DNA of 64,000 nucleotides from Marivibrio sp040218065. Lineage in GTDB: Bacteria > Pseudomonadota > Alphaproteobacteria > UBA8366 > Aestuariispiraceae. Under the pieces are notes generated by a model. It saw nothing but the letters and a program-made list of their open reading frames with translations. It was not told where the DNA came from and made no database searches. The stretch lies in the NCBI RefSeq assembly GCF_040218065.1, contig NZ_JAVJQE010000005.1, positions 372,001 to 436,000 of the forward strand, written 5' to 3'. Positions 37,546 through 46,924 of the stretch are shown in pieces; within the stretch, counting starts at the first letter, position 1, and every line of letters begins with the position of its first letter. The position numbers and the translations under genes were made by a program.

Positions 37546-38700
37546 TTACGCCCTACAGCGCTCGATCACCCTGCGCAGGAAGGCTTCGCATTCGGCGACT
37601 TGGGACTTTTCGATGAACTCGTTCGGCTGGTGCGCCTGCAGGATCGAGCCCGGGCCGCAGACGACGGCGGCCATGCCGGCCTGCTGGAACTGACCCGCCT
37701 CGGTGCCGTAGGAGACGTAGTGCGTGTCGTTGTCGCCGGTGATCTGGCGCACGAAAGTCTCGGCCTCGGACTCGCGATCCTCGCGGAGACCCGCGACGAC
37801 GTTCTCCGTCACCGTCTCGATGCCGCTCGACGGGTCGATCGCGTGCATCTCCGGCAGGATCTCGGCGGTGTACCAGTCGACGAATTCCTGCTGGATGTCC
37901 TCGGGGAAATCGTCGGGCAGATTGCGCACGTCGCAGACGAACTCGGCGTGGCGCGAGATGATGTTGGGCGCGGTGCCGCCGTTGATCTGGCCGACATGGA
38001 TCGTCGTGTAGGGCGGCGTGAAGCCGTTGTCGGGGTCGGCCGCGGCCGCGCGCGCCTTCACCATCTCGTCCAGCTTGGCGACCAGGCGCGACGCGACCAT
38101 CACGGCCGAGACGCCGTTCTGCATCTGGCTGGAATGCGCCTCCTTGCCGGTCACGGTGGTGCGGAAGAACCACATTCCCTTGTGGGCGGAGACGACCTTC
38201 ATCTCCGTCGGCTCGCCGATGATCACGACGGAGGGCTTGGGCAGGCTCTCGCCGATCTCGGCGATCATCTCCGGCGCGCCGCGGCAACCCACCTCCTCGT
38301 CGTAGGAGAAGGCGAAATGGATGGGGCGCGCGAGCGGCTTCTCCAGCATCTCCGGCAGCAGCGCCAGCGCGCAGGCCGGGAAGGCCTTCATGTCGCACGT
38401 GCCCCGACCGTAAAGCCGCCCGTCGCCCTTGTCGGTCAACAGGAAGGGATCCGTCTCCCACGGCTGGCCGGCGACGGGCACCACGTCGGTGTGGCCGGAC
38501 AGGCACACCCCGCCCTGCCGCTTCGGCCCGATGGTGGCGAAGAGGTTGGCCTTGGTCCCGTCCGCATTGGGCAGGATCGTCGCGTCGACCCCGGCGGCGG
38601 CCAGCCGGTCGCTGATGAAGTGGATCAGATCGAGGTTGGACTTCGACGAGGTGGTGTCGAAGCCCACGAGGGTCGCCAGCATTTCGACCGCGTCGGTCAT
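37546..38700 (-). CDS. argE: Acetylornithine deacetylase
   Basis: A 384-residue M20-family zinc hydrolase that removes acetate from N-acetylornithine in arginine synthesis. Metal-site residues are His70 and Asp72 in SGHTDVVP, Asp103 in GRGTCDMKAF, and the catalytic Glu135 with Glu136 in SYDEEVGCRG. The C-terminal DTHYVSYGTEAGQFQQAGMAAVVCGPGSILQAHQPNEFI is typical of ArgE, more than of DapE. It is convergent with the hydrolase gene and 42 bp downstream of trkH. Confidence 0.93.
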   Translation of the reverse strand: MTDAVEMLATLVGFDTTSSKSNLDLIHFISDRLAAAGVDATILPNADGTKANLFATIGPKRQGGVCLSGHTDVVPVAGQPWETDPFLLTDKGDGRLYGRGTCDMKAFPACALALLPEMLEKPLARPIHFAFSYDEEVGCRGAPEMIAEIGESLPKPSVVIIGEPTEMKVVSAHKGMWFFRTTVTGKEAHSSQMQNGVSAVMVASRLVAKLDEMVKARAAAADPDNGFTPPYTTIHVGQINGGTAPNIISRHAEFVCDVRNLPDDFPEDIQQEFVDWYTAEILPEMHAIDPSSGIETVTENVVAGLREDRESEAETFVRQITGDNDTHYVSYGTEAGQFQQAGMAAVVCGPGSILQAHQPNEFIEKSQVAECEAFLRRVIERCRA

Positions 38701-38742
38701 GAACGGCTCCTGAACGCTAGGGAAGGGCGGTGCCTGCGGCCC

Positions 38743-40191
38743 TTACTGTCGCCAGAATCCCGGCGCAAGCAAGACCAGGACGGTGAAGATCTCGAGCCGG
38801 CCGAGCAGCATGGCGAGCGAGAGCAGCCATTTCGCCCCGTCGGGCAGGGTGGCGAAATTGCCCGAGGGGCCGATGATCGGCCCGAGGCCCGGCCCGACAT
38901 TGGCGATCGCCGTGGCGGCGCCGCTGGTCGCGGTCACGAAGTCGAGCCCCATCATGCCGAGCCCTACAGCGATCAGCGCGAAGATCATCATGAACAGGAA
39001 AAAGAAGCTCATCACCGATTCCTCGACGGCCTCGGGAATCGGCTTTCTGTTGTAATAGGCGATAAAGACGCCGTTCGGCTGGAGCAGTCGCTTCATCTGC
39101 ACCCGCGCGGTGGCGTAGAGCACCTGGAAGCGGAAGACCTTGATGCCGCAGGTGGTCGACCCGGCGCAGCCGCCGATGAACATCAGCAGGAAGAACAAGG
39201 GCGGCGCGAAAGCGCCCCAGGCGCCGAAATCCTCGGTCGCGTAGCCGGTGCCCGTCATGATCGAGGTGATGTTGAAGGCCGCCGCGCGGATCGCGTCCAG
39301 GATCGGCCGCTCGAGCTGAAGGTGGAGGTAGAGGATCGTCGAGATCACGGCCGTCCCGAGAAACCCGAAGAACCAGCGCACCTGACTGTCCGTGATCAGC
39401 GCGTTCGGCTGGCCGCGCAAGGCCTGCAGATACAGCAGGAAAGGCAGCGAGCCGGCGATCATGAAAACGGTGGCGATGACGTCGATCCAGGCGCTTTGGA
39501 ACAGCCCGACCGATCGGTCGTAGGTGGAATAGCCGCCGGTGGCGACCGTCGTCATGGCGTGATTGACCGCGTCGAACGCGCCCATCCCCGCCAGATGATA
39601 GAGTCCGGCGCACAGCAGCGTCAGCCCCAGATAGATGATCGCGATCCACGCGCCGATCTGGGCGGCGCGCGGCAGCGCCTTCTCCATCCGCTCGGCGAAC
39701 TCCATCCGGAAGAGCTGCATGCCGCCGACCTGCAGCATCGGCAGGATGGAGACCGCCATCACGATGATGCCGACCCCGCCCAGCCATTGCAGCAGCGAGC
39801 GCCACAACAGGATGCCGGGCGGCGCGAAATCGAGCCCGACCATGACGGTCGATCCGGTCGTGGTGATGCCGCTCATCGCTTCGAAGAAGGCGTCGGTGTA
39901 GGAGAGTTGCAGATCCGCGAAAGCCAGCGGCAAGGCCGCGAAGGCCGGCAGGGTGACCCAGGCCGAGGCCGTCATGACGAAGGCCTGGCGGATGGACAGG
40001 TTTCCGAAGCGCACCCGGTTCGTCAGCATCAGCATGACGCCGACGAACAGGGTGAACGCGCCGGCCATGGTGAAGACTTCCCAATCGGGATTGTCAACCG
40101 CCAGATCGACGGTCGCCGGCGCCGCCATCGACAGGGCCAGCGTCGCCAGCAGCGCGCCGTTCACGAACAGGATGGGGCGGAAATCGAACAC
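38743..40191 (-). CDS. trkH: TrkH-type potassium uptake protein
   Basis: A 482-residue inner-membrane K+ channel subunit with four pore repeats. Visible filter segments are FEAMSGITTTGSTVM, HAMTTVATGGYSTYD, ITSIMTGTGYATEDFG and SGAATAIANVGPGLG. Ten or more hydrophobic segments. TrkH needs the regulatory TrkA, whose gene is not in the window. It lies between folE and argE on the same strand. Confidence 0.92.
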   Translation of the reverse strand: MFDFRPILFVNGALLATLALSMAAPATVDLAVDNPDWEVFTMAGAFTLFVGVMLMLTNRVRFGNLSIRQAFVMTASAWVTLPAFAALPLAFADLQLSYTDAFFEAMSGITTTGSTVMVGLDFAPPGILLWRSLLQWLGGVGIIVMAVSILPMLQVGGMQLFRMEFAERMEKALPRAAQIGAWIAIIYLGLTLLCAGLYHLAGMGAFDAVNHAMTTVATGGYSTYDRSVGLFQSAWIDVIATVFMIAGSLPFLLYLQALRGQPNALITDSQVRWFFGFLGTAVISTILYLHLQLERPILDAIRAAAFNITSIMTGTGYATEDFGAWGAFAPPLFFLLMFIGGCAGSTTCGIKVFRFQVLYATARVQMKRLLQPNGVFIAYYNRKPIPEAVEESVMSFFFLFMMIFALIAVGLGMMGLDFVTATSGAATAIANVGPGLGPIIGPSGNFATLPDGAKWLLSLAMLLGRLEIFTVLVLLAPGFWRQ

Positions 40192-40348
40192 GGCTTGGGT
40201 CGTCGCCTCGGGCTGCCTCGCGGCGGCGGGGCCGATCGGCCCCGACGGCGCACATCCGCGCGTCGTCTTGCGCCGCGCCGCGCGGCGGGCAGTCTAGCCC
40301 AGTCGGGCGCGCGGGCGCCAGACGCCTCCCGCTACGCCGGATAGGCCG

Positions 40349-40388
40349 TAAAAGCAAGCGGCGGCGCGTCCCGCGGGACGGCCGCCGC
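40349..40388 (-). terminator. Rho-independent terminator of folE
   Basis: GGCGGC-g-CGTCCCG pairs with CGGGACG-GCCGCC, about 15 bp with one bulged G, 27 bases after the folE stop. On the folE strand it is followed by TTGCTTTTA. A separate 16-bp palindrome GGGGCCGATCGGCCCC at 40228-40243 lies just upstream of trkH. Confidence 0.65.
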
Positions 40389-40414
40389 CTCAACGACCCC
40401 GGATGAGGAGCGGG

Positions 40415-41053
40415 TCAGCCCTGCTGCGCGCTCCCGCCCGGCGCGCCGGTCAGGCTGAAGAACTCGGCGCGCAGGGCGCGGTCCGTCTTGAACGCGCCCA
40501 ACATGCGCGACGTCACCATGGAGACGCCGGCCTTCTTCACGCCGCGCGTGGTCATGCACTGGTGCTGCGCTGACACGACGACCGCCACGCCGCGCGGCTT
40601 GAGCACGTCCTCGATGGCGTCTGCGATTTGGGCCGTCATTTTTTCCTGGATTTGCAGCCGCTTGGCGTAGATCTCGATGACCCGGGCCAGTTTGGAGATG
40701 CCGACCACCCGCTCGTTCGGCAGGTAGGCGACGTGGGCCGTGCCGATGACGGGCACCATGTGGTGCTCGCAATGGCTTTCGAACGAGACGTTGCGCAACA
40801 GCACCATCTCGTCATAGCCCTCAGTCTCCTCGAACGTGCGCGAGAGCAACGCGGTCGGATCCTCCGCGTAGCCCGAGAAAAACTCCTCATAGGCCCGCAC
40901 CACGCGGTCGGGCGTATCAAGAAGACCTTCGCGGTTCGGATCGTCGCCGGCCCAGCGCAGCAGAGTGCGCACCGCGGCTTCGGCTTCCTCGCGCGACGGG
41001 CGCGCGTTTTCGTAATCCGCCTCGGCGCGGCTGACGGGCTTGATCGCGTTCAT
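40415..41053 (-). CDS. folE: GTP cyclohydrolase I
   Basis: A 212-residue enzyme that converts GTP to dihydroneopterin triphosphate, the first step of folate synthesis. Zinc ligands are Cys95 and His98 in FESHCEHHMVP and Cys166 in SAQHQCMTTRGV. The start MNAIKPVSRAEADY at 41053 is preferred for normal family length; a longer frame begins 16 codons upstream. This is the canonical type IA form. Confidence 0.96.
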   Translation of the reverse strand: MNAIKPVSRAEADYENARPSREEAEAAVRTLLRWAGDDPNREGLLDTPDRVVRAYEEFFSGYAEDPTALLSRTFEETEGYDEMVLLRNVSFESHCEHHMVPVIGTAHVAYLPNERVVGISKLARVIEIYAKRLQIQEKMTAQIADAIEDVLKPRGVAVVVSAQHQCMTTRGVKKAGVSMVTSRMLGAFKTDRALRAEFFSLTGAPGGSAQQG

Positions 41054-41161
41054 GAGAGTTCCCTTAGGCTTCGGGTCTATCCTGTTGGGGCCGTTTGGCA
41101 CGCTGTCCCCCGATGACGCCCGGCCGCCTTCAAACGCCCGGACCTTTTTGTATACGCGGCG

Positions 41162-41554
41162 TCAGTTGAGTTGGATCGGCTGATGCGGGCTGTCGAGCGA
41201 AAAAGCGGGCACGGCGACGTCGAACAGCGCGCCGTCGGCGGCCTCCATCTCATAGGATCCGACCATGATCCCGGACGGCGTGGAGAGCGGCGTGCCGCTG
41301 GTGTATTCGAAGATTTCGCCGGGCGCCAGCGTCGGCTGTTCGCCGACCACGCCGGGACCGCGCACCTCCTGGCTGACGCCGTTGGCGTCGGTGATGCGCC
41401 AATGGCGGTTCTTCAACTGGACCACGCGGTCGCTTTCGTTCGCGATGCGCACGCTGTAGGCCCAGACATAATGTCCGTCGCCGGGAGACGATTGATCCTC
41501 CAGATAATGCGGCGTCACGCAGACCCGCACGCCCTTGGTCACCGCTTCGTACAT
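41162..41554 (-). CDS. apaG: ApaG protein
   Basis: A 130-residue fibronectin-type-III-like protein. ApaG hallmarks are VRVCVTPHYLEDQSSPGDGHYVWAYSVRIANES, the loop VGEQPTLAPGEIFEYTSGTPLSTPSGIMVGSYEM, and the hydrophobic C-terminal IPAFSLD form VPAFSLDSPH. ApaG is linked to Co2+ resistance and Mg2+ efflux in enteric bacteria; its role here is not defined. The start at 41554 gives the usual family length. Confidence 0.94.
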   Translation of the reverse strand: MYEAVTKGVRVCVTPHYLEDQSSPGDGHYVWAYSVRIANESDRVVQLKNRHWRITDANGVSQEVRGPGVVGEQPTLAPGEIFEYTSGTPLSTPSGIMVGSYEMEAADGALFDVAVPAFSLDSPHQPIQLN

Positions 41555-41698
41555 CCCGATCCCCGTCGCCTCGTCGTCTCTGCGGCCGTGCGATCTGTCT
41601 ATTCGCGTCAGCATAGGAGCCGCGCTCACGCTCTGTCCAGCCGATCCGAGGGGTGAGAGGTCGCGCGTCCCTGCGGCGTCGTCAAGGCGGAGGGTTGT

Positions 41699-41735
41699 AA
41701 AAAAAGGGGCCGGACGCGGCGCAGCGTCCGACCCC
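41699..41735 (-). terminator. Rho-independent terminator of the OmpA-like lipoprotein gene
   Basis: GGGGcCGGACGC-GGCGCA-GCGTCCGaCCCC, 12 bp with one mismatch, followed on the minus strand by seven U. The plus strand also ends in TTCTTTT, so it could work both ways. Confidence 0.85.
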
Positions 41736-41783
41736 TTCTTTTCTCAGCCGGGCGCACCCGGCCAATGCGTCAACCGGCGGCGG

Positions 41784-42635
41784 TCACTTCACCGTAATGG
41801 CCACCCGCCGGTTCTGCGGCGAGCGCACGCCGTCGCCGGTCGCGATCATCGGATCCGACTCGCCCCGGGCGTCGACGCTCATCTGACCGGGGGCGACCCC
41901 CATGGTGGTCAGCGCCTCGCGCACCGCTTCGGCGCGACGCATCGACAGTTCGCTGTTGTACGCCGCCGAGCCGGCCGTGTCGGTGTGGCCGACGATGCTG
42001 ATGAAGCCGTCCTCGTAGTCCGGCAGGCGATCCTCGACGAGGCCCACGACGGCCATCGCGCCGTCGTTCAACGCGGCCGAGTCGAAGTCGAAGAAGACCA
42101 TGTAGGTCACCGGCTCCGGCGCGGGCTCAGGCGCGGCCGCGGGCTGCGGCTCAGGCTCTTCGACCAGTTCCACGAGCTTGGCGAGCGCGGCTTCGAACTC
42201 CCGCTGACATTCCTCGATGTCCTCGGGCTGGTGGTTTTCCTCCTGCTGTTCGACCCAGCAGTCGAACTTGGCCTGCGCATGGGCGGCGTCTTCCGGGTGG
42301 TTGCGCCGACCGCCCTGGTTGAGCGCCCCGATCAGACGGCCGCGCGCCTCCGCCAGCTCGTCGATCTTGCCCTCCGGCAGATCCCAGCCGGAAAGCTCCT
42401 CCGGCGCGACTACTTCGCCGGCCGCGGCGCGAAGGCCTTTCTTGGCGAAGTACTCCTGATCGATCCAATCCTTCATCTGATAGGCTTCGAACTCCGCGAA
42501 GGTCTGATACTCCTTCGCGAGCGCCTGGGTGAAGGGGGTGCCTGTCGGCTCCGTCTCTTGCAGCCGCTCCAGATCCCAGGTCGTGCACGCGCCCAGAAGC
42601 GCGGCCGCCATTACCACTACGGAAAGTCTGAACAT
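41784..42635 (-). CDS. OmpA-like peptidoglycan-binding lipoprotein
   Basis: A 283-residue outer-membrane lipoprotein. The signal MFRLSVVVMAAALLGAC places the lipid-modified Cys at residue 17. A helical region of about 140 residues follows, then a Pro/Ala/Glu-rich linker (EPEPQPAAAPEPAPEPV), then a complete OmpA domain: MVFFDFDSAALNDGAM, ISIVGHTDTAGSAAYNSELSMRRAEAVREAL and the end SPQNRRVAITVK. It would anchor the outer membrane to peptidoglycan. Expressed as a single gene, with its own terminator. Confidence 0.9.
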   Translation of the reverse strand: MFRLSVVVMAAALLGACTTWDLERLQETEPTGTPFTQALAKEYQTFAEFEAYQMKDWIDQEYFAKKGLRAAAGEVVAPEELSGWDLPEGKIDELAEARGRLIGALNQGGRRNHPEDAAHAQAKFDCWVEQQEENHQPEDIEECQREFEAALAKLVELVEEPEPQPAAAPEPAPEPVTYMVFFDFDSAALNDGAMAVVGLVEDRLPDYEDGFISIVGHTDTAGSAAYNSELSMRRAEAVREALTTMGVAPGQMSVDARGESDPMIATGDGVRSPQNRRVAITVK

Positions 42636-42892
42636 GATGTGACCCCCACTGCCTTTTTGCATCCGTGCGCGCCGACGCGGCGACCTCGTTCCGCCCCCCG
42701 GTCCGGCGGTTTCGCCGGCGCATAAGGGGACCCGTCTGAAGCCTCCGCAATGGGCGTCGCAAACGAGCGCGCTTCGCGCTGCGACGCTCCCTCCCATCAT
42801 CACGTGGGAACTCTAGCCTGAAGCGGAACCGGCGTGTACGAAAAAAGCATGGGAATTGTAATAAGCTTACGCCGCAATATACAAAAAGGTAA

Positions 42893-43564
42893 TTATCTGG
42901 CCGGTCCTTGGGCCTCGCTTCCTTTTTGGAGGGTGACGACGGCGCCCCCGGCGGCCTGCGCGTCGCTCGGATCGTGCGTGACCAGAAGGGTCGGCAACCG
43001 GCGCGCGCTCGCGTGCTCGAAGACGAAGCGCCGAAATCGGTCCTTCAGGGCCGCATCGAGCTTCGAAAAGGGTTCGTCCAACAAAAGCGCCTGGGGCTCG
43101 GCCAGCAAGGTGCGCAGGCAGGCCGCCCGCGCGCGCTGGCCGCCTGAAAGCGTCGCCGGATCGCGGTCCTCGAAGCCGTCGAGCTGCGCGTCGGCCAGCG
43201 CCTCGCCCACCCGACGGGTTCGCTCCTCGCGATCGAGCCCCGGCGGCAGGCCGAAGGCGAGGTTTTCGCCGACGGACAGATGCGGGAACAGCAAGTCGTC
43301 CTGGAACAGGATGCCGACGCGTCGGCGCTCCGGCGCCAGGCCGTCGAGCGCCCGCTCGCCGAGGCGCGCGCGACCGGCGACCGAGAAGGCCGGGGCCAGC
43401 GTGCCGCAGAGATAGGCCAGCAAGGTCGATTTTCCGGATCCGGACGGACCCATCACCGTCGCCGTCTCGCCCGGCGCGACGCTGAGGCTGAGCGGCGCGA
43501 ACAGCGCGCGCCCGCCAAGCGCGATTTCGACCGCTTCCAGGTGCAGCGTCGCAGGCGCCGTCAT
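42893..43564 (-). CDS. ynjD: ABC transporter ATPase, YnjD-type
   Basis: A 223-residue ATPase subunit. Walker A GPSGSGKST is at 39-47; signature LSGGQRARAA; Walker B ALLLDEPFSKLDAALKDRFRRFVFEHA; switch His in LVTHDPSDAQAA. It resembles E. coli YnjD and ThiQ. Partner genes (fused permease of 578 residues and a YnjB-like binding protein) make YnjBCD the better match. It starts 5 bp after the permease gene. Confidence 0.85.
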   Translation of the reverse strand: MTAPATLHLEAVEIALGGRALFAPLSLSVAPGETATVMGPSGSGKSTLLAYLCGTLAPAFSVAGRARLGERALDGLAPERRRVGILFQDDLLFPHLSVGENLAFGLPPGLDREERTRRVGEALADAQLDGFEDRDPATLSGGQRARAACLRTLLAEPQALLLDEPFSKLDAALKDRFRRFVFEHASARRLPTLLVTHDPSDAQAAGGAVVTLQKGSEAQGPAR

Positions 43565-43569
43565 GATCC

Positions 43570-45306
43570 CTACAATCCCTCTCGCATGCCGCGGCGGCGG
43601 CGGTATATCCAGGCCGGCGCCGCGGTCGCCGCCAGGAAGCCGAGCAGCGGCAACGCGGCTTGCAGCACGGCGAAGACGCCGATCAATCGTCGATCGCCCC
43701 CGCCGGCGCGCGCCACCGCCTCGGTCGTCAGCGTGGTCAAGCGGCCGCCGCCGGCGAAGACGGTCGGCAGATATTCGCCGACGCTGACCGCGAAGCCCAC
43801 CGCCAACGCGATTGCGATCGGGCGCAGCAGCATCGGCGCCTTGATGCGCCAGAAAACCCGGTTCGGCCCGGCGCCCAAGCACAGCGCGGTGCGGGCGTAG
43901 CGCGGGTCGAGCTTCCGGAACGGCTCCGACAGCGCGAGGAAAAGATAGGGCAGCACGAACAGCAGATGCGCCCAGATCAACGCCCCCCAAGTTCCCTGCA
44001 GGCCGACCGACACCAACAACACTTGGGCGCCGAACAGGAAAGCGACTTGCGGAACGATCAGCGGCGTGTAGAGCAACCAGAGCGCGCGCGTCGAGGGGCG
44101 GCGGCCTTTGCGATCCTCGGACTCCAGGCAAGCCAGAACCAGCGCCAACGCGATCAGCGCCGCCAGGACCCCGACGATCAGCGTGGTCAAACCCGGCTCC
44201 GCAGCCTCTCCCGCCGTACGCGTCCAGATGCGCAGGCTCCATTCGCCCGGCAGCGCGTCCGGCCAGCGCCAGCGCCACGCCAGCGACCAGATCGCCATGC
44301 CGACGAGCGCGACCAGCCCCACGCCGGTCACGACCAACAGGCCGCCGGTCGCGATCCGCGCCGCCGTCTCGGCGCCGGCGCGCCGTCCGGCGGCCGTCCA
44401 GCCCCGGCCCAGGCGCGCGACCAGTCGCTCCGCCGCCGCCCAAGCGGCCAGCGCGCCGAGCGCGACCAGAATCTGCGCGCACGCCCCGGCGGCGGCCAGG
44501 AATTGGAAGCTCAAATCCGGATCGTTGGCCCAGCGCAGGATCAGCAGGGACAAGGTCGGCTGCGTGGCGCCGGTGAGCAGCAGGGCGACGTCCACCACCG
44601 AAACCGAAAAGGCGACGGCCGCGAAGATCGGCAGGCGCATCTGACGGTAGACCAGCGGCAGCACGCATTTCAGCCACGCCGTCGCGGGTCGGTAGCCCAG
44701 GCTTCGCGCCACGGCCAGCGTCTTCTCCGCCTGAACCTGGTTTAGCGCCCCAAGCAGCATGAGAAACAGAAAAGGCGTCTCTTTCACCGTCAGGGCCAGG
44801 ATCAGATTGAGCCCGAACGGATCGGGCGACAGCGCGATGTCCGGCGGCGTCTCGAATCCCGTCGCCCAGGGTGAAAGCGCGCGCATCAGCCAACCGCTGG
44901 GCGCCAGCAGAAACGCCAGACCGATGGCGAAGGCCGCGTGCGGCACCGCCAGAAGGGGCGACAACAGCCGGCGCATCAGGGCGAACAGCCGGGTTTGATG
45001 GCAGGCGGCCGCGAAACCGATGGTCAGCGCGAAAGACAGCGCGGCCGCGGCGAGGCCGGTCCATAGGCTGGCCGCGATCGCGCCTGCGACGCCGGGATAG
45101 GCGGCGAAGCGCCGCCAGGGCTCCAGCGAGAACGTGTCCCCGCCGAGCGCCGGCAGATAGCCGAAGGCCGGGGCCGCCGCGCCTGCAAGCCCGGCGGCCA
45201 CCGGGACGAGAAAGAGCGACAGCGTCAGCCCCGGCGCGAGCGCCAGCAACCCGATCCCTCGGCTTGGGCGTCCGCTTTGCGGCGCGCGCGCCCGCTCAGG
45301 CGCCAT
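43570..45306 (-). CDS. ynjC: ABC transporter permease, YnjC-type two-half fusion
   Basis: A 578-residue permease with about twelve hydrophobic segments, formed by two homologous permease halves as in ThiP/YnjC. The coupling loops are TLAVARSLGYRPATAWLKCVLPLVYRQMR in the first half and YARTALCLGAGPNRVFWRIKAPMLLRPI in the second (EAA-type motif). The start ATG overlaps the end of the binding-protein gene by 11 bases, so the genes are translationally coupled. Confidence 0.87.
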   Translation of the reverse strand: MAPERARAPQSGRPSRGIGLLALAPGLTLSLFLVPVAAGLAGAAAPAFGYLPALGGDTFSLEPWRRFAAYPGVAGAIAASLWTGLAAAALSFALTIGFAAACHQTRLFALMRRLLSPLLAVPHAAFAIGLAFLLAPSGWLMRALSPWATGFETPPDIALSPDPFGLNLILALTVKETPFLFLMLLGALNQVQAEKTLAVARSLGYRPATAWLKCVLPLVYRQMRLPIFAAVAFSVSVVDVALLLTGATQPTLSLLILRWANDPDLSFQFLAAAGACAQILVALGALAAWAAAERLVARLGRGWTAAGRRAGAETAARIATGGLLVVTGVGLVALVGMAIWSLAWRWRWPDALPGEWSLRIWTRTAGEAAEPGLTTLIVGVLAALIALALVLACLESEDRKGRRPSTRALWLLYTPLIVPQVAFLFGAQVLLVSVGLQGTWGALIWAHLLFVLPYLFLALSEPFRKLDPRYARTALCLGAGPNRVFWRIKAPMLLRPIAIALAVGFAVSVGEYLPTVFAGGGRLTTLTTEAVARAGGGDRRLIGVFAVLQAALPLLGFLAATAAPAWIYRRRRGMREGL

Positions 45307-46537
45307 AACGGGCGAGCCAACGCTCCTCGATGCGGGTCATCCAGGTCGGGTGCGGCTCCGGCAGGGTCGGTCCCAATTCGTCGGGCGGCAGCGTCGCGGG
45401 GCCGCGCGGCAGGTCCTCGAACAGCGCGCGCGCCTCCGGCGACAGACGCGAGAAGCTCAGCACCGTCTGGTCGCCCCAGACCTCCGCGTTCTGCTTCTTC
45501 GCCTGCGCTTCCGGCGACATCAGGAAGTTCGCCGTCACCATCGCCGCCGGCTTGTTGGGAGAGTTATAAGGGATCGCGACGAAGTGGGTGTTGCCGATCG
45601 TCCCCTCGTCGAAGACGAAGGTACGGACCGTCTCCGGCAGCCGGCCTTGCGCGATCAACGCCGACGCCTCGGCCGGATTGAAGCTGATGGCGATGTCGAT
45701 GACCGCGTTGTCGAGCATCCGGATTTGGTCGGCGCTGCTCTTCGGGAAGTCCCGTCCCGCGCGCCACATCACCGGATGAAGCGCGTCGAGGTAGGCCCAA
45801 AGCGGCGCGGTCACGGCCTCGAAATTCTCGCCCGCCGGATCCAGCAGCACGGCCGGATCTTCGGCCAGCGCGTAAAGCGCCTGCTTCAGGAAGGTGGAGC
45901 CGGTGAAGTCCGGGGGCGCGGGATAGGTGAAGCGTCCCGGATTGGCCTCGGCCCACCTCAACAGCTCCCGCGTGGAGGCGGGCGTCTGCGCGACGCGCGA
46001 CGCGTCATAGGGAAAAACGATCTTCGCCATGCCCCACGGCGCCTCCAACCCCTCGGTCGGGACGGTGAAATCGATCACCGTGGTCGGCTTTTCCTCCGGA
46101 TCGATCAGCGCGAAGTTCGGCAGGATCTCGTCGAGCGGGCCGAACAGCAACCCGGCGTCCTTCATCGCCTTGAAGTTTTCGCCGTTGATCCAGATGAGGT
46201 CGACGGATCCGTCGTCGTCACGGCCGGCGCTCTTTTCCGCCAGCACCTTGCGCACGGCCTCGGCCGTGTCGGTCAGCTTCACGTGGATCAGCTCGATGTC
46301 GTGTCGCTCCTCGAGCCGGTCGGCGACCCAGCGGATGTAGTCGTTGGTCGCCTCGCTGCCGCCCCAGGCGTTCCAATAGACTTGACCGCCCGCGGCTCGT
46401 TGCGCGACGGCGGACCAGGGCGTCTCGGTCCAACGCGGTTCTTCCGCCTGGGCGGGGACGGACGCCGCGGCGAGCGGCGCGGCCAGCGCGAGCGCGACCG
46501 CCGCCGCGCGCTTCAGAGGGGATAGGCGGTTCGGCAT
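45296..46537 (-). CDS. ynjB: ABC transporter substrate-binding protein, YnjB-type
   Basis: A 413-residue exported protein with a signal sequence (KRAAAVALALAAPLAAASVPAQA). Conserved YnjB features are VYWNAWGGSEATNDYIRWVADRLEERHDIELIHVKL, DLIWINGENFKAMKDAGLLFGP, WGMAKIVFPYDASRV, and the end MTRIEERWLARYGA. The ligand of YnjB is not firmly known; thiamine was proposed for the ThiB-like class, but no TPP riboswitch precedes the operon. GGGAG lies upstream of the start. Confidence 0.87.
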   Translation of the reverse strand: MPNRLSPLKRAAAVALALAAPLAAASVPAQAEEPRWTETPWSAVAQRAAGGQVYWNAWGGSEATNDYIRWVADRLEERHDIELIHVKLTDTAEAVRKVLAEKSAGRDDDGSVDLIWINGENFKAMKDAGLLFGPLDEILPNFALIDPEEKPTTVIDFTVPTEGLEAPWGMAKIVFPYDASRVAQTPASTRELLRWAEANPGRFTYPAPPDFTGSTFLKQALYALAEDPAVLLDPAGENFEAVTAPLWAYLDALHPVMWRAGRDFPKSSADQIRMLDNAVIDIAISFNPAEASALIAQGRLPETVRTFVFDEGTIGNTHFVAIPYNSPNKPAAMVTANFLMSPEAQAKKQNAEVWGDQTVLSFSRLSPEARALFEDLPRGPATLPPDELGPTLPEPHPTWMTRIEERWLARYGA

Positions 46538-46924
46538 TCGATCTCGTCTCCCTCGAGTAGTCTGCGTGTTCTCGACCCATCCATCTAAGCGACGGGGCCG
46601 CGAGTGACCAGCGCCGGAGCCGAAGACCCACGGACTTGTGATCGCTTCGCGCGCCATGCTATCAGGCTTTGATAAGGAGGGGGCGACGCCGAACGGCGGC
46701 GCCCGGTCCCGCAGGACGGAAAGGATTTCCGCGATGGCGCGGCCCAGGGTCAGGACGCTTCGACGTATCCGACGATGCGGCGCCGCCGCGCCCGTCGGGC
46801 GTCGCGCGCGTCGCCTCGGCCCCCTCGCCGGCGCCGGGTCCGCTTGCGTCCATTCGACGGGTGCAGCCCTCGCATGACGCGCGCAGAGGACCCGCCGGCC
46901 GCCCCCGGATCGGAGTCCTCTTTC
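46538..46924. other. 387-bp stretch without a supported gene
   Basis: Between the divergent ynjB and acetyltransferase genes. It must hold the promoters of both. I see no riboswitch, no strong hairpin, and only chance open frames made of Arg-rich low-complexity translation. An AAGGAGGGGG string near 46675 looks like a ribosome site but no start codon follows at useful distance. Confidence 0.5.

Noticed and set aside
43570..45064. 5' extension of the ynjD frame upstream of 43564
   Set aside because: It overlaps the whole permease gene out of frame; the true start is the ATG at 43564.
46538..46700. Possible TPP riboswitch before ynjB
   Set aside because: I looked for the CTGAGA and ACCTGATCTGG conserved parts and did not find them.
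46638..46877. 79-codon plus-strand frame upstream of the acetyltransferase
   Set aside because: Arg/Ala/Gly-rich translation without recognisable structure; no ribosome site before its start.
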